A stretch of DNA of 62,135 bases from Litoribacter ruber. GTDB taxonomy: Bacteria; Bacteroidota; Bacteroidia; Cytophagales; Cyclobacteriaceae. Shown piece by piece: positions 51,245 to 60,394 of the stretch (position 1 is its first letter; the number at the start of each line of letters is the position of its first letter). The stretch covers positions 308,846-370,980 of the forward strand of contig NZ_JAHBGI010000005.1 in NCBI RefSeq assembly GCF_018500185.1, written 5' to 3'. The notes under the pieces were generated by a model that saw nothing but the letters and a program-made list of their open reading frames with translations, searched no databases and was not told the DNA's origin. Both the position numbers and the translations under genes were made by a program.

Positions 51245-52300
51245 TTAATAAGCTGAATACTCCGCTTCAACCTCCAGAAATTCCATCCCCCCAGTCTGAC
51301 GTGCATTTTCAATTGGGTAATTTTCCATATTTATTATGTATGTGACGGTAGAATTTCTTTCTAAAAAAGGATTTAATAGACCAATATTGCGCTGTCTTTG
51401 AATCCCTTGGGCATCGACATAGCGGTGAATTAACATCCCTTCAAAACTTGACCCCAATCTTCCGGCCCTCCTCCCTGTAGGCCGAGGGCTTCTTCTCCAC
51501 CCCCCATTATCATCTTCCTCTAATTCCTCTTTAATCTTATCTACTAACTCGTCGTCAACAGACCTTACCCATATTGCAGGTCTTTCTTGGCTTAAAATTT
51601 TATCTGGAAAATTTAATCCCATGCTAAATGCCATTAATCTTGAAGTCCCTTGAACAAGCTCCATGTAAAGTTCCCCCTTTTCTAAATTTGTGGCTTCCAA
51701 AACCAATCTTCCTGACAATCTAAACATATCAATGCTTATCTCAAACTCCTCACTTGACACTTCAAAAATGGCCTCACCAACAAATTTATCCGAGTTATAA
51801 AAATTACTTCGCGTGCTCACCTCATTTAGAGTAGCGGTTATCTCCGTAGCGAAAGGATGAATAGAAAAAGAAGATTCCAATTCGAATGGATAATACTCTA
51901 ATACATTCTGAAAACCATTTGGAAACACCCTACCAAATATGCTTGTAAAATCAGAAAGGTCATGATCCGGGTCAATTGATACTACCGACATTTGAATGAT
52001 ATAGCTTTTATTCGGAATAAATTCTAGATTAATTATCTCATCCCAATAACCTACTCCCCTGAAATAAGGCTTTCTTTCCCCATCAGGCAAGATTTCTCTC
52101 ACTGTATAGCCGATTAGCTGCAAGCCCCCTCTTTCCATCCCCATTGGATTTTCTTCCAATCTAAGCTCAGGTGTTGCTACCTTTATTTTTCCTTGGACCC
52201 TATTGTGGTTATTACCCTCTGGTCTGTCAAAGCTTTGATCCTCCAAACTGCAGGAAAGGAGAAGAGCTAGAAATATAAAACTTGTTAGAACACTTCTCAT
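51245..52300 (-). CDS. Tandem lipoprotein 3 of 3 (unknown family)
   Basis: The 351-residue precursor starts MRSVLTSFIFLALLLSC with a lipobox. It shares with its two upstream neighbours an SDKFVGEAIFEV-type segment, an S-I-D-M-F-R-L-S-G-R-L stretch with NLEKGELYMEL, and a terminal TVTYIINMENY. An additional arginine- and glycine-rich insert (WRRSPRPTGRRAGRLG) is unique to this copy. The shared layout is reminiscent of fimbrial anchor or tip proteins (Mfa2/FimB type), but this is not a recognised hit. It lies 2 bases after the previous gene. Confidence 0.65.
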   Translation of the reverse strand: MRSVLTSFIFLALLLSCSLEDQSFDRPEGNNHNRVQGKIKVATPELRLEENPMGMERGGLQLIGYTVREILPDGERKPYFRGVGYWDEIINLEFIPNKSYIIQMSVVSIDPDHDLSDFTSIFGRVFPNGFQNVLEYYPFELESSFSIHPFATEITATLNEVSTRSNFYNSDKFVGEAIFEVSSEEFEISIDMFRLSGRLVLEATNLEKGELYMELVQGTSRLMAFSMGLNFPDKILSQERPAIWVRSVDDELVDKIKEELEEDDNGGWRRSPRPTGRRAGRLGSSFEGMLIHRYVDAQGIQRQRNIGLLNPFLERNSTVTYIINMENYPIENARQTGGMEFLEVEAEYSAY

Positions 52301-52302
52301 TT

Positions 52303-53337
52303 CTAATTCAACCTTATGGTTTCTCCTTCTATTAGTTCTTCATCAACATAAATCAACCTCGGCCGAACCGAACCATCCTCTCCTGGAGGGGTCTCATTAT
52401 TTCCCTCCCAATCAATCTCAAAATCATTCAGATCAATTTCATAGGTTAGATTATAGTTTCTTCTCACCAAAAGCTCTGACTCTAGCAAAACTGCTTTTCT
52501 TGAAGTACCATCGGCATCTTCCAAAACATACTCAACCCTGACAGGATAATTCATTTCATTGACTATTTCAGGGTTTTCAATAAGAGCAAAAGTATTTTCA
52601 CGATAGTTACTTAATTGAATATATGGTCTCAGGTCAAAAGCCTCGTTACTTTCCGGAGTTAGCTTCAACTTGACATCATGGTGTACAGAAATATGAAGTT
52701 CTCCCTCATTTAAATTCATGCCCTTAAAAGTCAACCCGCTGGACATGCGTAACATTTCTACTTCTAAAGCTTCTGTGGAATCATCTATAAAGACTTGCTT
52801 TCTGCCTATAAACTTATCTGACTCAAACCTACTATGTGAAACTTGCCCCGTATCTACTCTTACAAAAGAAACCTCTGTACTAAAGGGATGTCCCTCTCTC
52901 GTTATCTGTCTGGTATCCCCAATTGAATTATACCTAAAGATCGGCCATTGGTCTACTCCAAGTCTAAAACTGAAAAACCTGGCCACCGACAGATCATACT
53001 TTTCCTTAAACGTGACACTGGAAACCAACACCAAATACTCGAATCTTTTTTGGAACTCTAACTCTACTTCCCCAAGATTATTAGTAGCTCCACTCGCATA
53101 CCGGATCTGGTTGCCATCTATAATTTCATACACATCATAACCGTAATAAACCTCCTGCCCGGCCTCACGGCTGTTGGCACCACCGACAGTAGGGTATTCC
53201 ACTCCGCTTAAATCAAAACCCAGCAAAACCTTATCACTATTTTTATCTGCCGCTGGCTCTAATGGGTGAGCCTCTTCCTCCAAACTACAACCAAACAATG
53301 AAATCAAAGCAATCAAAAAAACATATCTCATTTTCAT
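52303..53337 (-). CDS. Tandem lipoprotein 2 of 3 (unknown family)
   Basis: The start at 53337 (MKMRYVFLIALISLFGC) gives a lipobox; the in-frame ATG further up lies within the preceding gene. The 344-residue product contains ESDKFIGRKQVFI, an E-V-E-M-L-R-M-S-S-G-L stretch with NLNEGELHISV, and RRNYNLTYEIDLNDFE near the end, matching the other two copies. The repeated last motif resembles the final strand pair of fimbrillin-like folds. It starts 4 bases after gene 1 of the set, so the three are translationally close. Confidence 0.65.
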   Translation of the reverse strand: MKMRYVFLIALISLFGCSLEEEAHPLEPAADKNSDKVLLGFDLSGVEYPTVGGANSREAGQEVYYGYDVYEIIDGNQIRYASGATNNLGEVELEFQKRFEYLVLVSSVTFKEKYDLSVARFFSFRLGVDQWPIFRYNSIGDTRQITREGHPFSTEVSFVRVDTGQVSHSRFESDKFIGRKQVFIDDSTEALEVEMLRMSSGLTFKGMNLNEGELHISVHHDVKLKLTPESNEAFDLRPYIQLSNYRENTFALIENPEIVNEMNYPVRVEYVLEDADGTSRKAVLLESELLVRRNYNLTYEIDLNDFEIDWEGNNETPPGEDGSVRPRLIYVDEELIEGETIRLN

Positions 53338-53341
53338 ATCA

Positions 53342-54337
53342 TTAAAATTCAAAAGTGTATTCATCTTCCCACTCTGTGTCCACAAAATCAAGCGTAATTT
53401 CACCACCAATTTTGTCTATATCCTGATAAAAGGGTTCCATGTCAAGAATATAAGTGCGGTTATAATTTCTTTTTAATTCTATAGAGGCATGCATTAGCAA
53501 TCTCCGTTCATCACCATCTATTAGATAGGCCTTGACTGGGTACTGTTGTAATGTGTTGGAGTTAATATCAAATTCAGAATCCGAAAATAAAGTGGAAGAA
53601 CTATAAATAGGGTAAAGTGGCCTTAAGGCAATAGCCAGCGGGTCATTGGTATCTACAATTAAATTGAAAGCATTATTAAACTCAGAAATCTCAAATTCAA
53701 CTTGACCTTCTTGTAGGTTTTCGACCCTGAAATTTAGCCCTGCAGAAAATCTATACATCTCAACAAAAATTTCTTGATTTTCACCTTCAACAAAAAAGTC
53801 AACTTCTCCAACAAACTTGTCTGTATCAAACCATGTTATAAAGCGATGATGAACGCCTTCTCTATGACCATCAAGGTAGGTGTTGAATGGTCGAATGTGA
53901 TCTGCACTCCAGTCAGGTGAACTTATTTCAACATCAAACAACTCCGACAAAGACCCCTTTTCAAAATTGAAAAGTCTCAATGATTGGTCATGATCAAAAT
54001 CGGAAGGCCAGCTTGTTGTACTTACCTCCATTCTGTAATGACGCCCCTGTTCCAATAAGAGGCTCACATTTTCAATGTCCAAATTAATTCCTGAGCGAAC
54101 ATATTCTTCATCTCCGTTTTCAGTAATCAGAAAAACCCGATAGGCAACTAAAAAGCCAAGCTCATCATTTGTTCTAGCATTTATTGGGGCACCATTTGTG
54201 GCTTTCCATTCATCACCCGAAAACCTAAAATCTAATCGTGATTTTGAAGCTTCTATATTTTTATCTGTAAGATCCTCTTCAAAATCACAAGAAAAAAACA
54301 TCAAAAAAGCACAAAACAAGTAAAAATTATATTTCAT
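53342..54337 (-). CDS. Tandem lipoprotein 1 of 3 (unknown family)
   Basis: The 331-residue precursor starts MKYNFYLFCAFLMFFSC with a lipobox. Conserved with its neighbours are DTDKFVGEVDFFV, an F-V-E-M-Y-R-F-S-A-G-L stretch with NLQEGQVEFEI, and LKRNYNRTYILDMEPFY. The N-terminal half is acidic and beta-rich. As the first gene after an AT-rich upstream region it probably carries the operon promoter. Codon use is AT-rich compared with the chromosomal genes on both sides, suggesting acquisition as a unit. Confidence 0.65.
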   Translation of the reverse strand: MKYNFYLFCAFLMFFSCDFEEDLTDKNIEASKSRLDFRFSGDEWKATNGAPINARTNDELGFLVAYRVFLITENGDEEYVRSGINLDIENVSLLLEQGRHYRMEVSTTSWPSDFDHDQSLRLFNFEKGSLSELFDVEISSPDWSADHIRPFNTYLDGHREGVHHRFITWFDTDKFVGEVDFFVEGENQEIFVEMYRFSAGLNFRVENLQEGQVEFEISEFNNAFNLIVDTNDPLAIALRPLYPIYSSSTLFSDSEFDINSNTLQQYPVKAYLIDGDERRLLMHASIELKRNYNRTYILDMEPFYQDIDKIGGEITLDFVDTEWEDEYTFEF

Positions 54338-54507
54338 AAGACAAAAATTCTTGTTTTAAAAAATTAAGAATTTACCAAAAACCGAACCAATCAAACTTTA
54401 GTTCAGAATTTAATTTCATTCATCCCTAATTTTCGCTTCATACCGTGTTATTTGAGGGATTTTTCGTAATTTAAAGGATTAAACCATAACCTATCTGAAA
54501 CGACTAT

Positions 54508-55143
54508 ATGGATTTTCATTTCAAAAAAGCCATGATATATGACCTCGACAACACCCTTTATCCAGTAAAGGCCATCGGGGACAAACTATTTGCACCGGTG
54601 CTGGAGGTGATAGCGCAGGATGAGAAGCAGCAGGCAAACATGGACGGCATCCGAAAGGATATCATGCGGATCCCCTTCCAGGATATGGCTAAAAAGTATG
54701 ACTTTGGACCTGCCCTCACACAGAAGGGCGAAGAAATCCTGCAGGAAACCACCTATAATGAAAAAATCCCCCTACACGAGGATTACCCCGCTATTCTGGA
54801 GATGCCCGGACACCGGTTTTTGGTTACCACTGGATTTTATAACATGCAAAAAAGCAAGATCGACCTAATGGAACTGGAAAAGGACTTTCAGGCCTGCTAT
54901 ATCATCGACCCCATGAAATCCGACCAGACTAAAAAAGAAATCTTCCTACAGATCATAAAAGACGGCAACTTCGAGCTCAAAGACGTCATGGTCATTGGCG
55001 ATGATCCGGAATCCGAAATAGCGGCTGGAAATGAAATCGGGGTGGAGACCGTCCTATACGACAAACACGACCAATACCAAACCCACCCTGCCAACCATAA
55101 AATCAGGGATTTCCGCGAGCTAGTGACTATCTTGATTAATTAA
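54508..55143 (+). CDS. HAD superfamily hydrolase (pyrimidine 5'-nucleotidase-like)
   Basis: The 211-residue cytosolic protein has HAD motif I in AMIYDLDNTLYPV with Asp12 (nucleophile) and Asp14, motif II near VTTGFYN, a conserved lysine before motif III, and motif III/IV as VMVIGDDPESEIAAGNEIG. The short cap and the LDNTLYP motif match the Sdt1/pyrimidine 5'-nucleotidase group, which dephosphorylates nucleotides or related phosphates. It is alone between the tandem lipoproteins and the second DUF885 gene. Confidence 0.85.
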   Translation: MDFHFKKAMIYDLDNTLYPVKAIGDKLFAPVLEVIAQDEKQQANMDGIRKDIMRIPFQDMAKKYDFGPALTQKGEEILQETTYNEKIPLHEDYPAILEMPGHRFLVTTGFYNMQKSKIDLMELEKDFQACYIIDPMKSDQTKKEIFLQIIKDGNFELKDVMVIGDDPESEIAAGNEIGVETVLYDKHDQYQTHPANHKIRDFRELVTILIN

Positions 55144-55180
55144 AACAAAAGCGGCAAGACCAAGGGCGAAACCAAGTTTC

Positions 55181-55236
55181 GGTCCTCGGTCTTCCGTCTC
55201 CCGCCTCCGGTCTCCGGTCTTCCGTTTTCCGTCTTA
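55181..55236. repeat. 7-bp periodic array, GAC-core family (longest copy)
   Basis: Eight consecutive heptamers (GGTCCTC, GGTCTTC and so on; in reverse complement NNNGACN units such as GAAGACC) end exactly in the stop codon of the DUF885 gene, so the array overlaps its coding end by three bases. Exact period and sequence drift resemble the copies at 6712, 12992 and 16930. Confidence 0.8.
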
Positions 55237-56925
55237 TTCATAAAACCTCCACTTCACCTCCTCGTCTCTGCTCAAAGGCTCCTCCTTTAATATCGCTCTC
55301 ACAAGTGCTACAGGTATGCTGTTTTCCTGCATGATCCGGTCGTGAAACTCTTTCTCTCCCATTTGGCCATTATCGACCAATTCTTTCTTCAAGTGGTAAA
55401 ACTGCAACCCTCCAGTCATATAGGCGATCTGGTACAAGGGACCATACCTACCCTCAAAAGACCTTCTTACTTCAGCTTCTGCATTGGCCCGCTCATGCCC
55501 CACCCTTTCAACCAAGAAATCAATACTTTCCTGAGGGGTCATTTTCTCCATGTGATAATTAAGAGAGAATATGATCCTGGCACTTCTGTGCATTCTCCAA
55601 AACATCATCCCTATCCTGTCTTCGGCATTTCTGGGAAAATCCTTGTCCCAAAGGTTGAATTCCCAATACAGTGCCCAGCCTTCGGTCCAAAATGGCGTAT
55701 AAAACAACCTCCTGTGGGTCTTATGGCGCTGATTCATGAACTGTTGCAAATGGTGGCCAGGAATGAGTTCATGGTGGACCACCGCTCTTGAAAAGTGGGG
55801 ATTGTTCCCCCTTAAACTCATCATTTTTTCCTCATGGCTCATTTCGTCTGTCGGATAGGCGATCTGGATCACTTCCCCACCCAAGAAAAATGGCGCAAAA
55901 CGCTGCTCGGCCGGGCTCATCATCCTCATTCTCCAAGTCTCCTTGGCCATCTCGGGAATAGTGATCACATCCCGCTCCTCCAAAAACTCCACGGCCTCTT
56001 CTGCCATTCTGTTAATCTCAGCAGGCCATTCTCCTACGGGAAAATAAGTTCCCTTCACGTGCTCCAGGGCTGCCTTCCAGTCATCACCAAAACCAAGCTC
56101 CCTAGAAGCATCCAGCATTTGCTTTTCACTCCAGGCAAATTCCTTTTCCGCAATTTCCACAAGCTCCTCCGGGGTATAAGGAATAAACTCATGGCGCAGG
56201 CTTTCAATAATGGCCTCCCTTCCTATGGGCCGGCCGATTATGCCGCTCCCATCATCCTTTACCGCCTCGGTGCTGTAATAATCCTTCAAAAACTCAGCGT
56301 AACCCTCAAGGTCCTTTTTGAGATTTTCATAGGGTTGGGTTACCCACCAGCTGAATTCAGGATCATAACCGTCATAGAATTTAAAAGCCTCCTCCAGGTT
56401 CTTTCCCAATTCGGCAACCATCCCGGAGGCCTTTTCGGCAAGCTGCCAGCGTTCCAGCTTTTGTTCATTGCTTTCCAGTCCTTTCCTTTGCTGGGCAAGC
56501 TCCTTGCGTTGGGACTGAAAAATTTCGGCAATCTTTTCCGAATCCGGCTGGTTTCCTCTTCTCCTGTCCACCACAAATGTCCTAAGAGGCTCCAAAAATT
56601 CGCCAAAAGCCTTTACCTTTTCAAAATCCCTCCTGTCCAGCATCAATTGATAAAGTTCTTTGTCCAAATGGTTTTTCAGAAGCAGGAAATCCACCTGCTC
56701 ACTATGGGGCAAAGAGGCAAAGTCCACCTCCGAAAGGCTGGTCTGGTAATCCGCATATAGCTTTTCAAACCTGTCATAAAACTCCTCAGATTCTTTCAGG
56801 GTATACTTTCTGCTCAAGGCGGATTTGTCAGCCTGAAACTGCCAGATGAGGGTAGGCACATCTGTGGCAGAGGCTTGAAGGGATAGCAATATGGCAATTA
56901 AGGAAACAGTAAAACATTTAATCAT
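55234..56925 (-). CDS. DUF885 family protein, secreted (second copy)
   Basis: The start at 56925 (MIKCFTVSLIAILLSLQASA) gives a signal peptide; the upstream in-frame ATG adds a non-signal segment. The 563-residue protein has the H-E-x-x-P-G-H-H motif as VVHHELIPGHHLQQF with His385 and Glu386, an earlier SWWVTQPYENLKKDL region, and EGWALYWEFNLWDKD. It resembles the gene at 24045-25853 in motif order but little in sequence, so they are old paralogues. Its family has no proven activity. Its stop codon overlaps the repeat array. Confidence 0.82.
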   Translation of the reverse strand: MIKCFTVSLIAILLSLQASATDVPTLIWQFQADKSALSRKYTLKESEEFYDRFEKLYADYQTSLSEVDFASLPHSEQVDFLLLKNHLDKELYQLMLDRRDFEKVKAFGEFLEPLRTFVVDRRRGNQPDSEKIAEIFQSQRKELAQQRKGLESNEQKLERWQLAEKASGMVAELGKNLEEAFKFYDGYDPEFSWWVTQPYENLKKDLEGYAEFLKDYYSTEAVKDDGSGIIGRPIGREAIIESLRHEFIPYTPEELVEIAEKEFAWSEKQMLDASRELGFGDDWKAALEHVKGTYFPVGEWPAEINRMAEEAVEFLEERDVITIPEMAKETWRMRMMSPAEQRFAPFFLGGEVIQIAYPTDEMSHEEKMMSLRGNNPHFSRAVVHHELIPGHHLQQFMNQRHKTHRRLFYTPFWTEGWALYWEFNLWDKDFPRNAEDRIGMMFWRMHRSARIIFSLNYHMEKMTPQESIDFLVERVGHERANAEAEVRRSFEGRYGPLYQIAYMTGGLQFYHLKKELVDNGQMGEKEFHDRIMQENSIPVALVRAILKEEPLSRDEEVKWRFYE

Positions 56926-57031
56926 ATCAAATGGAGTTTTATTTACTGGCCTAAAATGCAAAAAGAGGGGCATTTCTCAAAGGATTATTACACTACTCCC
57001 ATTTTCCCTATCTTTATCAAAAATGATTTAA

Positions 57032-58114
57032 ATGAAATTCTTCCTACTTGTTGCCATCCTTTTCTCCCAATCCATTTTCCTTGCGTTTTCCAAAGACAAA
57101 GAGGCTGTCAGGCTCTCAGTAGCCGGTCTTGCCCATGGGCATTCCCATTGGATTTTCAATGATCTGGGTAATGAGGCAAGGCTCGTAGGGATATTTGAAC
57201 CCGATGAAGCTCTAAAAAATCAATTTAAAGATCAATATGATCTTGAGGAGGAATTATTCTTCAATTCATTGGAAGAGCTTTTGGAAAAGACCGACGCTGA
57301 AGGGGTGTTGGCTTTTGGCCCTATAGCCGACCACATAGAAGTGGTCAAAGCCGCAGCCCCCTTGGGCATCCATGTGATGGTGGAAAAACCGCTGGCATTG
57401 AATATTGAGGAGGCTAGGAAAATGGCTGATTTGGCCAACAAACATGGCATCCACTTGCTCACTAATTATGAAACCTCTTGGTATCCCAGTACGCGGGAAA
57501 GTATTAAGCTTTTGCGGGATCAACAGGAGGAACTGGGCCAAATTCGCAAAGCGGTGTTTCATCATGGTCATCAGGGTCCCAAGGAAATTGGGGTTGGAGA
57601 GGAGTTCCTAGCATGGCTGACCGACCCTACAAAAAGTGGCGGAGGGGCATTGATGGATTTTGGTTGCTATGGGGCCAACATCATGACTGTGTTGATGAAC
57701 GGAGAAAGGCCCACCTCGGTCACTGCGATTACCCAAACCTTTAAACCTGAAACATATGAGCAGGTGGAGGATGAAGCAACGATCATACTGACCTACCCCA
57801 GCAGCCAAGCGATCATTCAGGCATCCTGGAATTGGCCCATCAGCAGAAAAGATATGGAAATCTACACCCAAAAAAGCCAATTGATCATCCCTGGCCCAAA
57901 TCAGCTTATCCTGCAGAGCAGCTCTATGGACGAGACCATAATTCTGGACAACGAGTCCGAAAATCCCTTCTCCTATTTTGCAAAAGTGATCCGAAAGGAA
58001 ATCACCCCCGCCCCCTTCAGCCTTTACTCTATCGAAAACAATCTGATTGTTATGGAAATATTAAGCGCTGCAAGGGAGTCTGCCGAAAAAGGCACCACGA
58101 TCCAAATGAAATAA
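57032..58114 (+). CDS. Exported Gfo/Idh/MocA family oxidoreductase
   Basis: The 360-residue protein has an apparent signal peptide (MKFFLLVAILFSQSIFLAFS), so it is likely periplasmic. The first strand reads VRLSVAGLAHGHSHW, in place of the usual GxGxxG, followed by a GIFEPDE strand end and the EKPLALNIEEA motif near residue 118, typical of the family. The C-terminal half is the family's beta-sheet domain. Members oxidise or epimerise sugars with tightly bound NAD. The altered first loop and export signal suggest a tightly retained cofactor or a different substrate site. It is alone on this strand. Confidence 0.78.
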   Translation: MKFFLLVAILFSQSIFLAFSKDKEAVRLSVAGLAHGHSHWIFNDLGNEARLVGIFEPDEALKNQFKDQYDLEEELFFNSLEELLEKTDAEGVLAFGPIADHIEVVKAAAPLGIHVMVEKPLALNIEEARKMADLANKHGIHLLTNYETSWYPSTRESIKLLRDQQEELGQIRKAVFHHGHQGPKEIGVGEEFLAWLTDPTKSGGGALMDFGCYGANIMTVLMNGERPTSVTAITQTFKPETYEQVEDEATIILTYPSSQAIIQASWNWPISRKDMEIYTQKSQLIIPGPNQLILQSSSMDETIILDNESENPFSYFAKVIRKEITPAPFSLYSIENNLIVMEILSAARESAEKGTTIQMK

Positions 58115-58284
58115 CCCCAATATTAAATTTTAAAACATTTAAAGTAAACTACCTTGGAAGTTAAATGCACATTTGCTATATTCCAACTATAATTAAGCAC
58201 TTGACCTTCAGCCTCTCGTTTCGGATTTTTTGAAAATAGGACAGGTCATTTTTCCAGCAACAAATTTTTAAAACTTTAATTTTT

Positions 58285-59244
58285 ATGAAAAGGATTCTAG
58301 TAACGGGAGGGTCCGGCTTTTTGGGCTCCCACCTCTGTGAAAAACTGCTTGCCGAAGGAAATGAAGTCTTATGTGTGGACAACCTTTTTACAGGCAGAAA
58401 GGTCAACATTCAACACCTTCTGCAAATGGACAATTTTGAGTTCCATAGGCACGACATCACCTTTCCCCTCTACGTAGAGGTCGATGAAATCTACAACTTG
58501 GCATGCCCGGCAAGCCCCATTCACTATCAATTTGACCCCGTGCAAACGATCAAAACCAGTGTGATGGGAAGCATTAACATGCTTGGCTTGGCAAAAAGGC
58601 TTAAAGTCAAAATCCTCCAGGCCAGTACTTCGGAAATCTATGGGGACCCAGAAATCCACCCGCAGCCAGAAAGCTACAGAGGCTGTGTAAACACCACAGG
58701 TATCCGTGCCTGCTACGACGAGGGCAAGCGCTGTGCAGAAACCCTCTTTTTTGATTACCATAGGCAGCATCAGGTAGCCATCAAGGTAATGCGGATATTT
58801 AACACCTATGGCCCGCGCATGCATCCCAATGATGGCCGGGTAGTCAGCAATTTCATTGTCCAGGCCCTGCGGGGAAAAGATATCACCATCTTTGGTACCG
58901 GTCAACAAACACGTAGTTTTTGCTATGTAGACGACCTCATTGACGGCATGTACAAGCTTATGAATTCCAGAGATGATTTCCAGGGCCCGGTAAATATTGG
59001 CAACCCCTGTGAATTTACAATGCTGGAACTAGCCGAGTTGATTATCGACCTCACTGGCAGCAGCAGCAGGCTAATATTCCTGCCCCTGCCCCAAGATGAT
59101 CCACTGCAGCGGAAGCCCCAGATTGATCTGGCCCAGAAAGAACTTGGCTGGGAGCCAAAAATCCAATTGGCAGAGGGTTTGACCAAGACCATTAATTACT
59201 TCGAAAAAACATTGACCAAGCAAGGCGTAGCCATAACTGTGTAG
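58285..59244 (+). CDS. UDP-glucuronate decarboxylase, copy 1
   Basis: The enzyme converts UDP-glucuronate to UDP-xylose through a bound NAD. The 319-residue protein has [15 protein letters not shown] (Rossmann loop), a TSTSE-type active-site Ser/Thr near 113-117, and the Tyr144/Lys148 pair in [10 protein letters not shown], all as in the extended SDR family. [15 protein letters not shown] and the C-terminal [11 protein letters not shown] also match UXS enzymes. A near-identical second copy lies at 61026-62015. The glycosyltransferase follows after 6 bases, suggesting a role in xylose-containing polysaccharide. Confidence 0.92.
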   Translation: MKRILVTGGSGFLGSHLCEKLLAEGNEVLCVDNLFTGRKVNIQHLLQMDNFEFHRHDITFPLYVEVDEIYNLACPASPIHYQFDPVQTIKTSVMGSINMLGLAKRLKVKILQASTSEIYGDPEIHPQPESYRGCVNTTGIRACYDEGKRCAETLFFDYHRQHQVAIKVMRIFNTYGPRMHPNDGRVVSNFIVQALRGKDITIFGTGQQTRSFCYVDDLIDGMYKLMNSRDDFQGPVNIGNPCEFTMLELAELIIDLTGSSSRLIFLPLPQDDPLQRKPQIDLAQKELGWEPKIQLAEGLTKTINYFEKTLTKQGVAITV

Positions 59245-59250
59245 ATTACC

Positions 59251-60366
59251 GTGAAGAGCAACAAGATTACTATTCTATATAACCCGAAAAAGATTACCCT
59301 GCTGTATAGCCTGTATCCGTTTTGGAAATCCAGGAATGCGGAAGGCTTGCAGTTTACCACTAACCTTAAGTGGGTTAAGGAGCAGGACAAAAATGAGGTG
59401 CTTTTGATAGTTGGTTGGTTTTGGGGGCAAGACAAAGACGGCTCCCAAATCAACCTTATCAAATCGCTGAAGGCCAAATACCGCCGGTTGGCGTATTTTG
59501 ATGACAGCGATGGGTCAGAGTCTAGTTTTCTGGACCTTTTGCCCCACGTCGACCTCTTTTACAAGAAACAGTTGTTTAAGGACAAAAGTCTTTACATGAA
59601 GGACTTCTATGGACGCAGGATATTTTCTGATTATTACCATCAGAATTTTGGCATAGAGGAAAACCCTAGTCCCCCACCCCTTCCCAAACCGGAAAATGAA
59701 TCCGATCTGGACAAAATGAATTTGGCCTGGAATATCGCTATTGGCCAATATCCATCTTCCAAAGCGAGGGAAAGACTGGCGGGGAAGCTTCATGCCTGGA
59801 TAGGCCAAGCAGGGATGTCGCTTTTACTCGATCATTCCCATATCAAAAACACCCCGCCCCGGCCAAGCTTGGCCAAATGTCAGGCCAGATTTGATGCTAC
59901 TTGCTATAGAGATACAGTAGGATATCAAAGAGAGCATTTTCAAAAGTTGATTGAAAAACACCCCTCATTTATAACGGGAAGGATCCCATTGAGGCAATAC
60001 AACAAGGAGCTGAGCCAAGTACAAGCTATTTTGAGCCCCTATGGCTGGGGCGAAATATGCTTTAGGGACATTGAGGCCATTCTGAATGGTTCTGTCCTGA
60101 TAAAGCCAGACATGGGACACCTGGATACCTGGCCAAACCTATATAAGGCGAACCAAACTTATGAAAGCGTCTCTTGGGATGGGACCGACCTGCTCGAAAA
60201 AACCGAAATGCTGCTGTCAAACCCGAAAAGGATGGAGCTGTTAAGCAAAAATGCCTTCCAGGAATTACAATATGCATATGCTGGTCTTGATATGAGAGTA
60301 AAAAAGGTACTAGACGAAATAAGGGGCGTTTCCTCCAAACCAAAAAAAGTGGCTACAATGAAGTAG
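59251..60366 (+). CDS. Putative glycosyltransferase (exostosin-like C-terminus)
   Basis: The start is a GTG, 6 bases after the UXS stop, and no ATG fits better. The 371-residue protein lacks a signal peptide. The C-terminal half has SPYGWGEICFRDIEAILNGS followed by VLIKPDM and WPNLY, a pattern of glycosyltransferases that bind nucleotide sugars at a conserved Glu (GE-x-x-x-R/D-E). The N-terminal half holds YDDSD-like acidic segments and unknown helices. It is expected to add a sugar, perhaps xylose, to an exopolysaccharide or lipid-linked chain. The acceptor is unknown. Confidence 0.65.
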   Translation: MKSNKITILYNPKKITLLYSLYPFWKSRNAEGLQFTTNLKWVKEQDKNEVLLIVGWFWGQDKDGSQINLIKSLKAKYRRLAYFDDSDGSESSFLDLLPHVDLFYKKQLFKDKSLYMKDFYGRRIFSDYYHQNFGIEENPSPPPLPKPENESDLDKMNLAWNIAIGQYPSSKARERLAGKLHAWIGQAGMSLLLDHSHIKNTPPRPSLAKCQARFDATCYRDTVGYQREHFQKLIEKHPSFITGRIPLRQYNKELSQVQAILSPYGWGEICFRDIEAILNGSVLIKPDMGHLDTWPNLYKANQTYESVSWDGTDLLEKTEMLLSNPKRMELLSKNAFQELQYAYAGLDMRVKKVLDEIRGVSSKPKKVATMK

Positions 60367-60394
60367 CCACTACTGTTAAACCCTAATCTAAAAA

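Noticed and set aside
55834-56760. 308-codon open frame on the plus strand
   Set aside because: It lies entirely antisense to the second DUF885 gene, whose signal peptide and HExxPGHH motif establish the coding strand.
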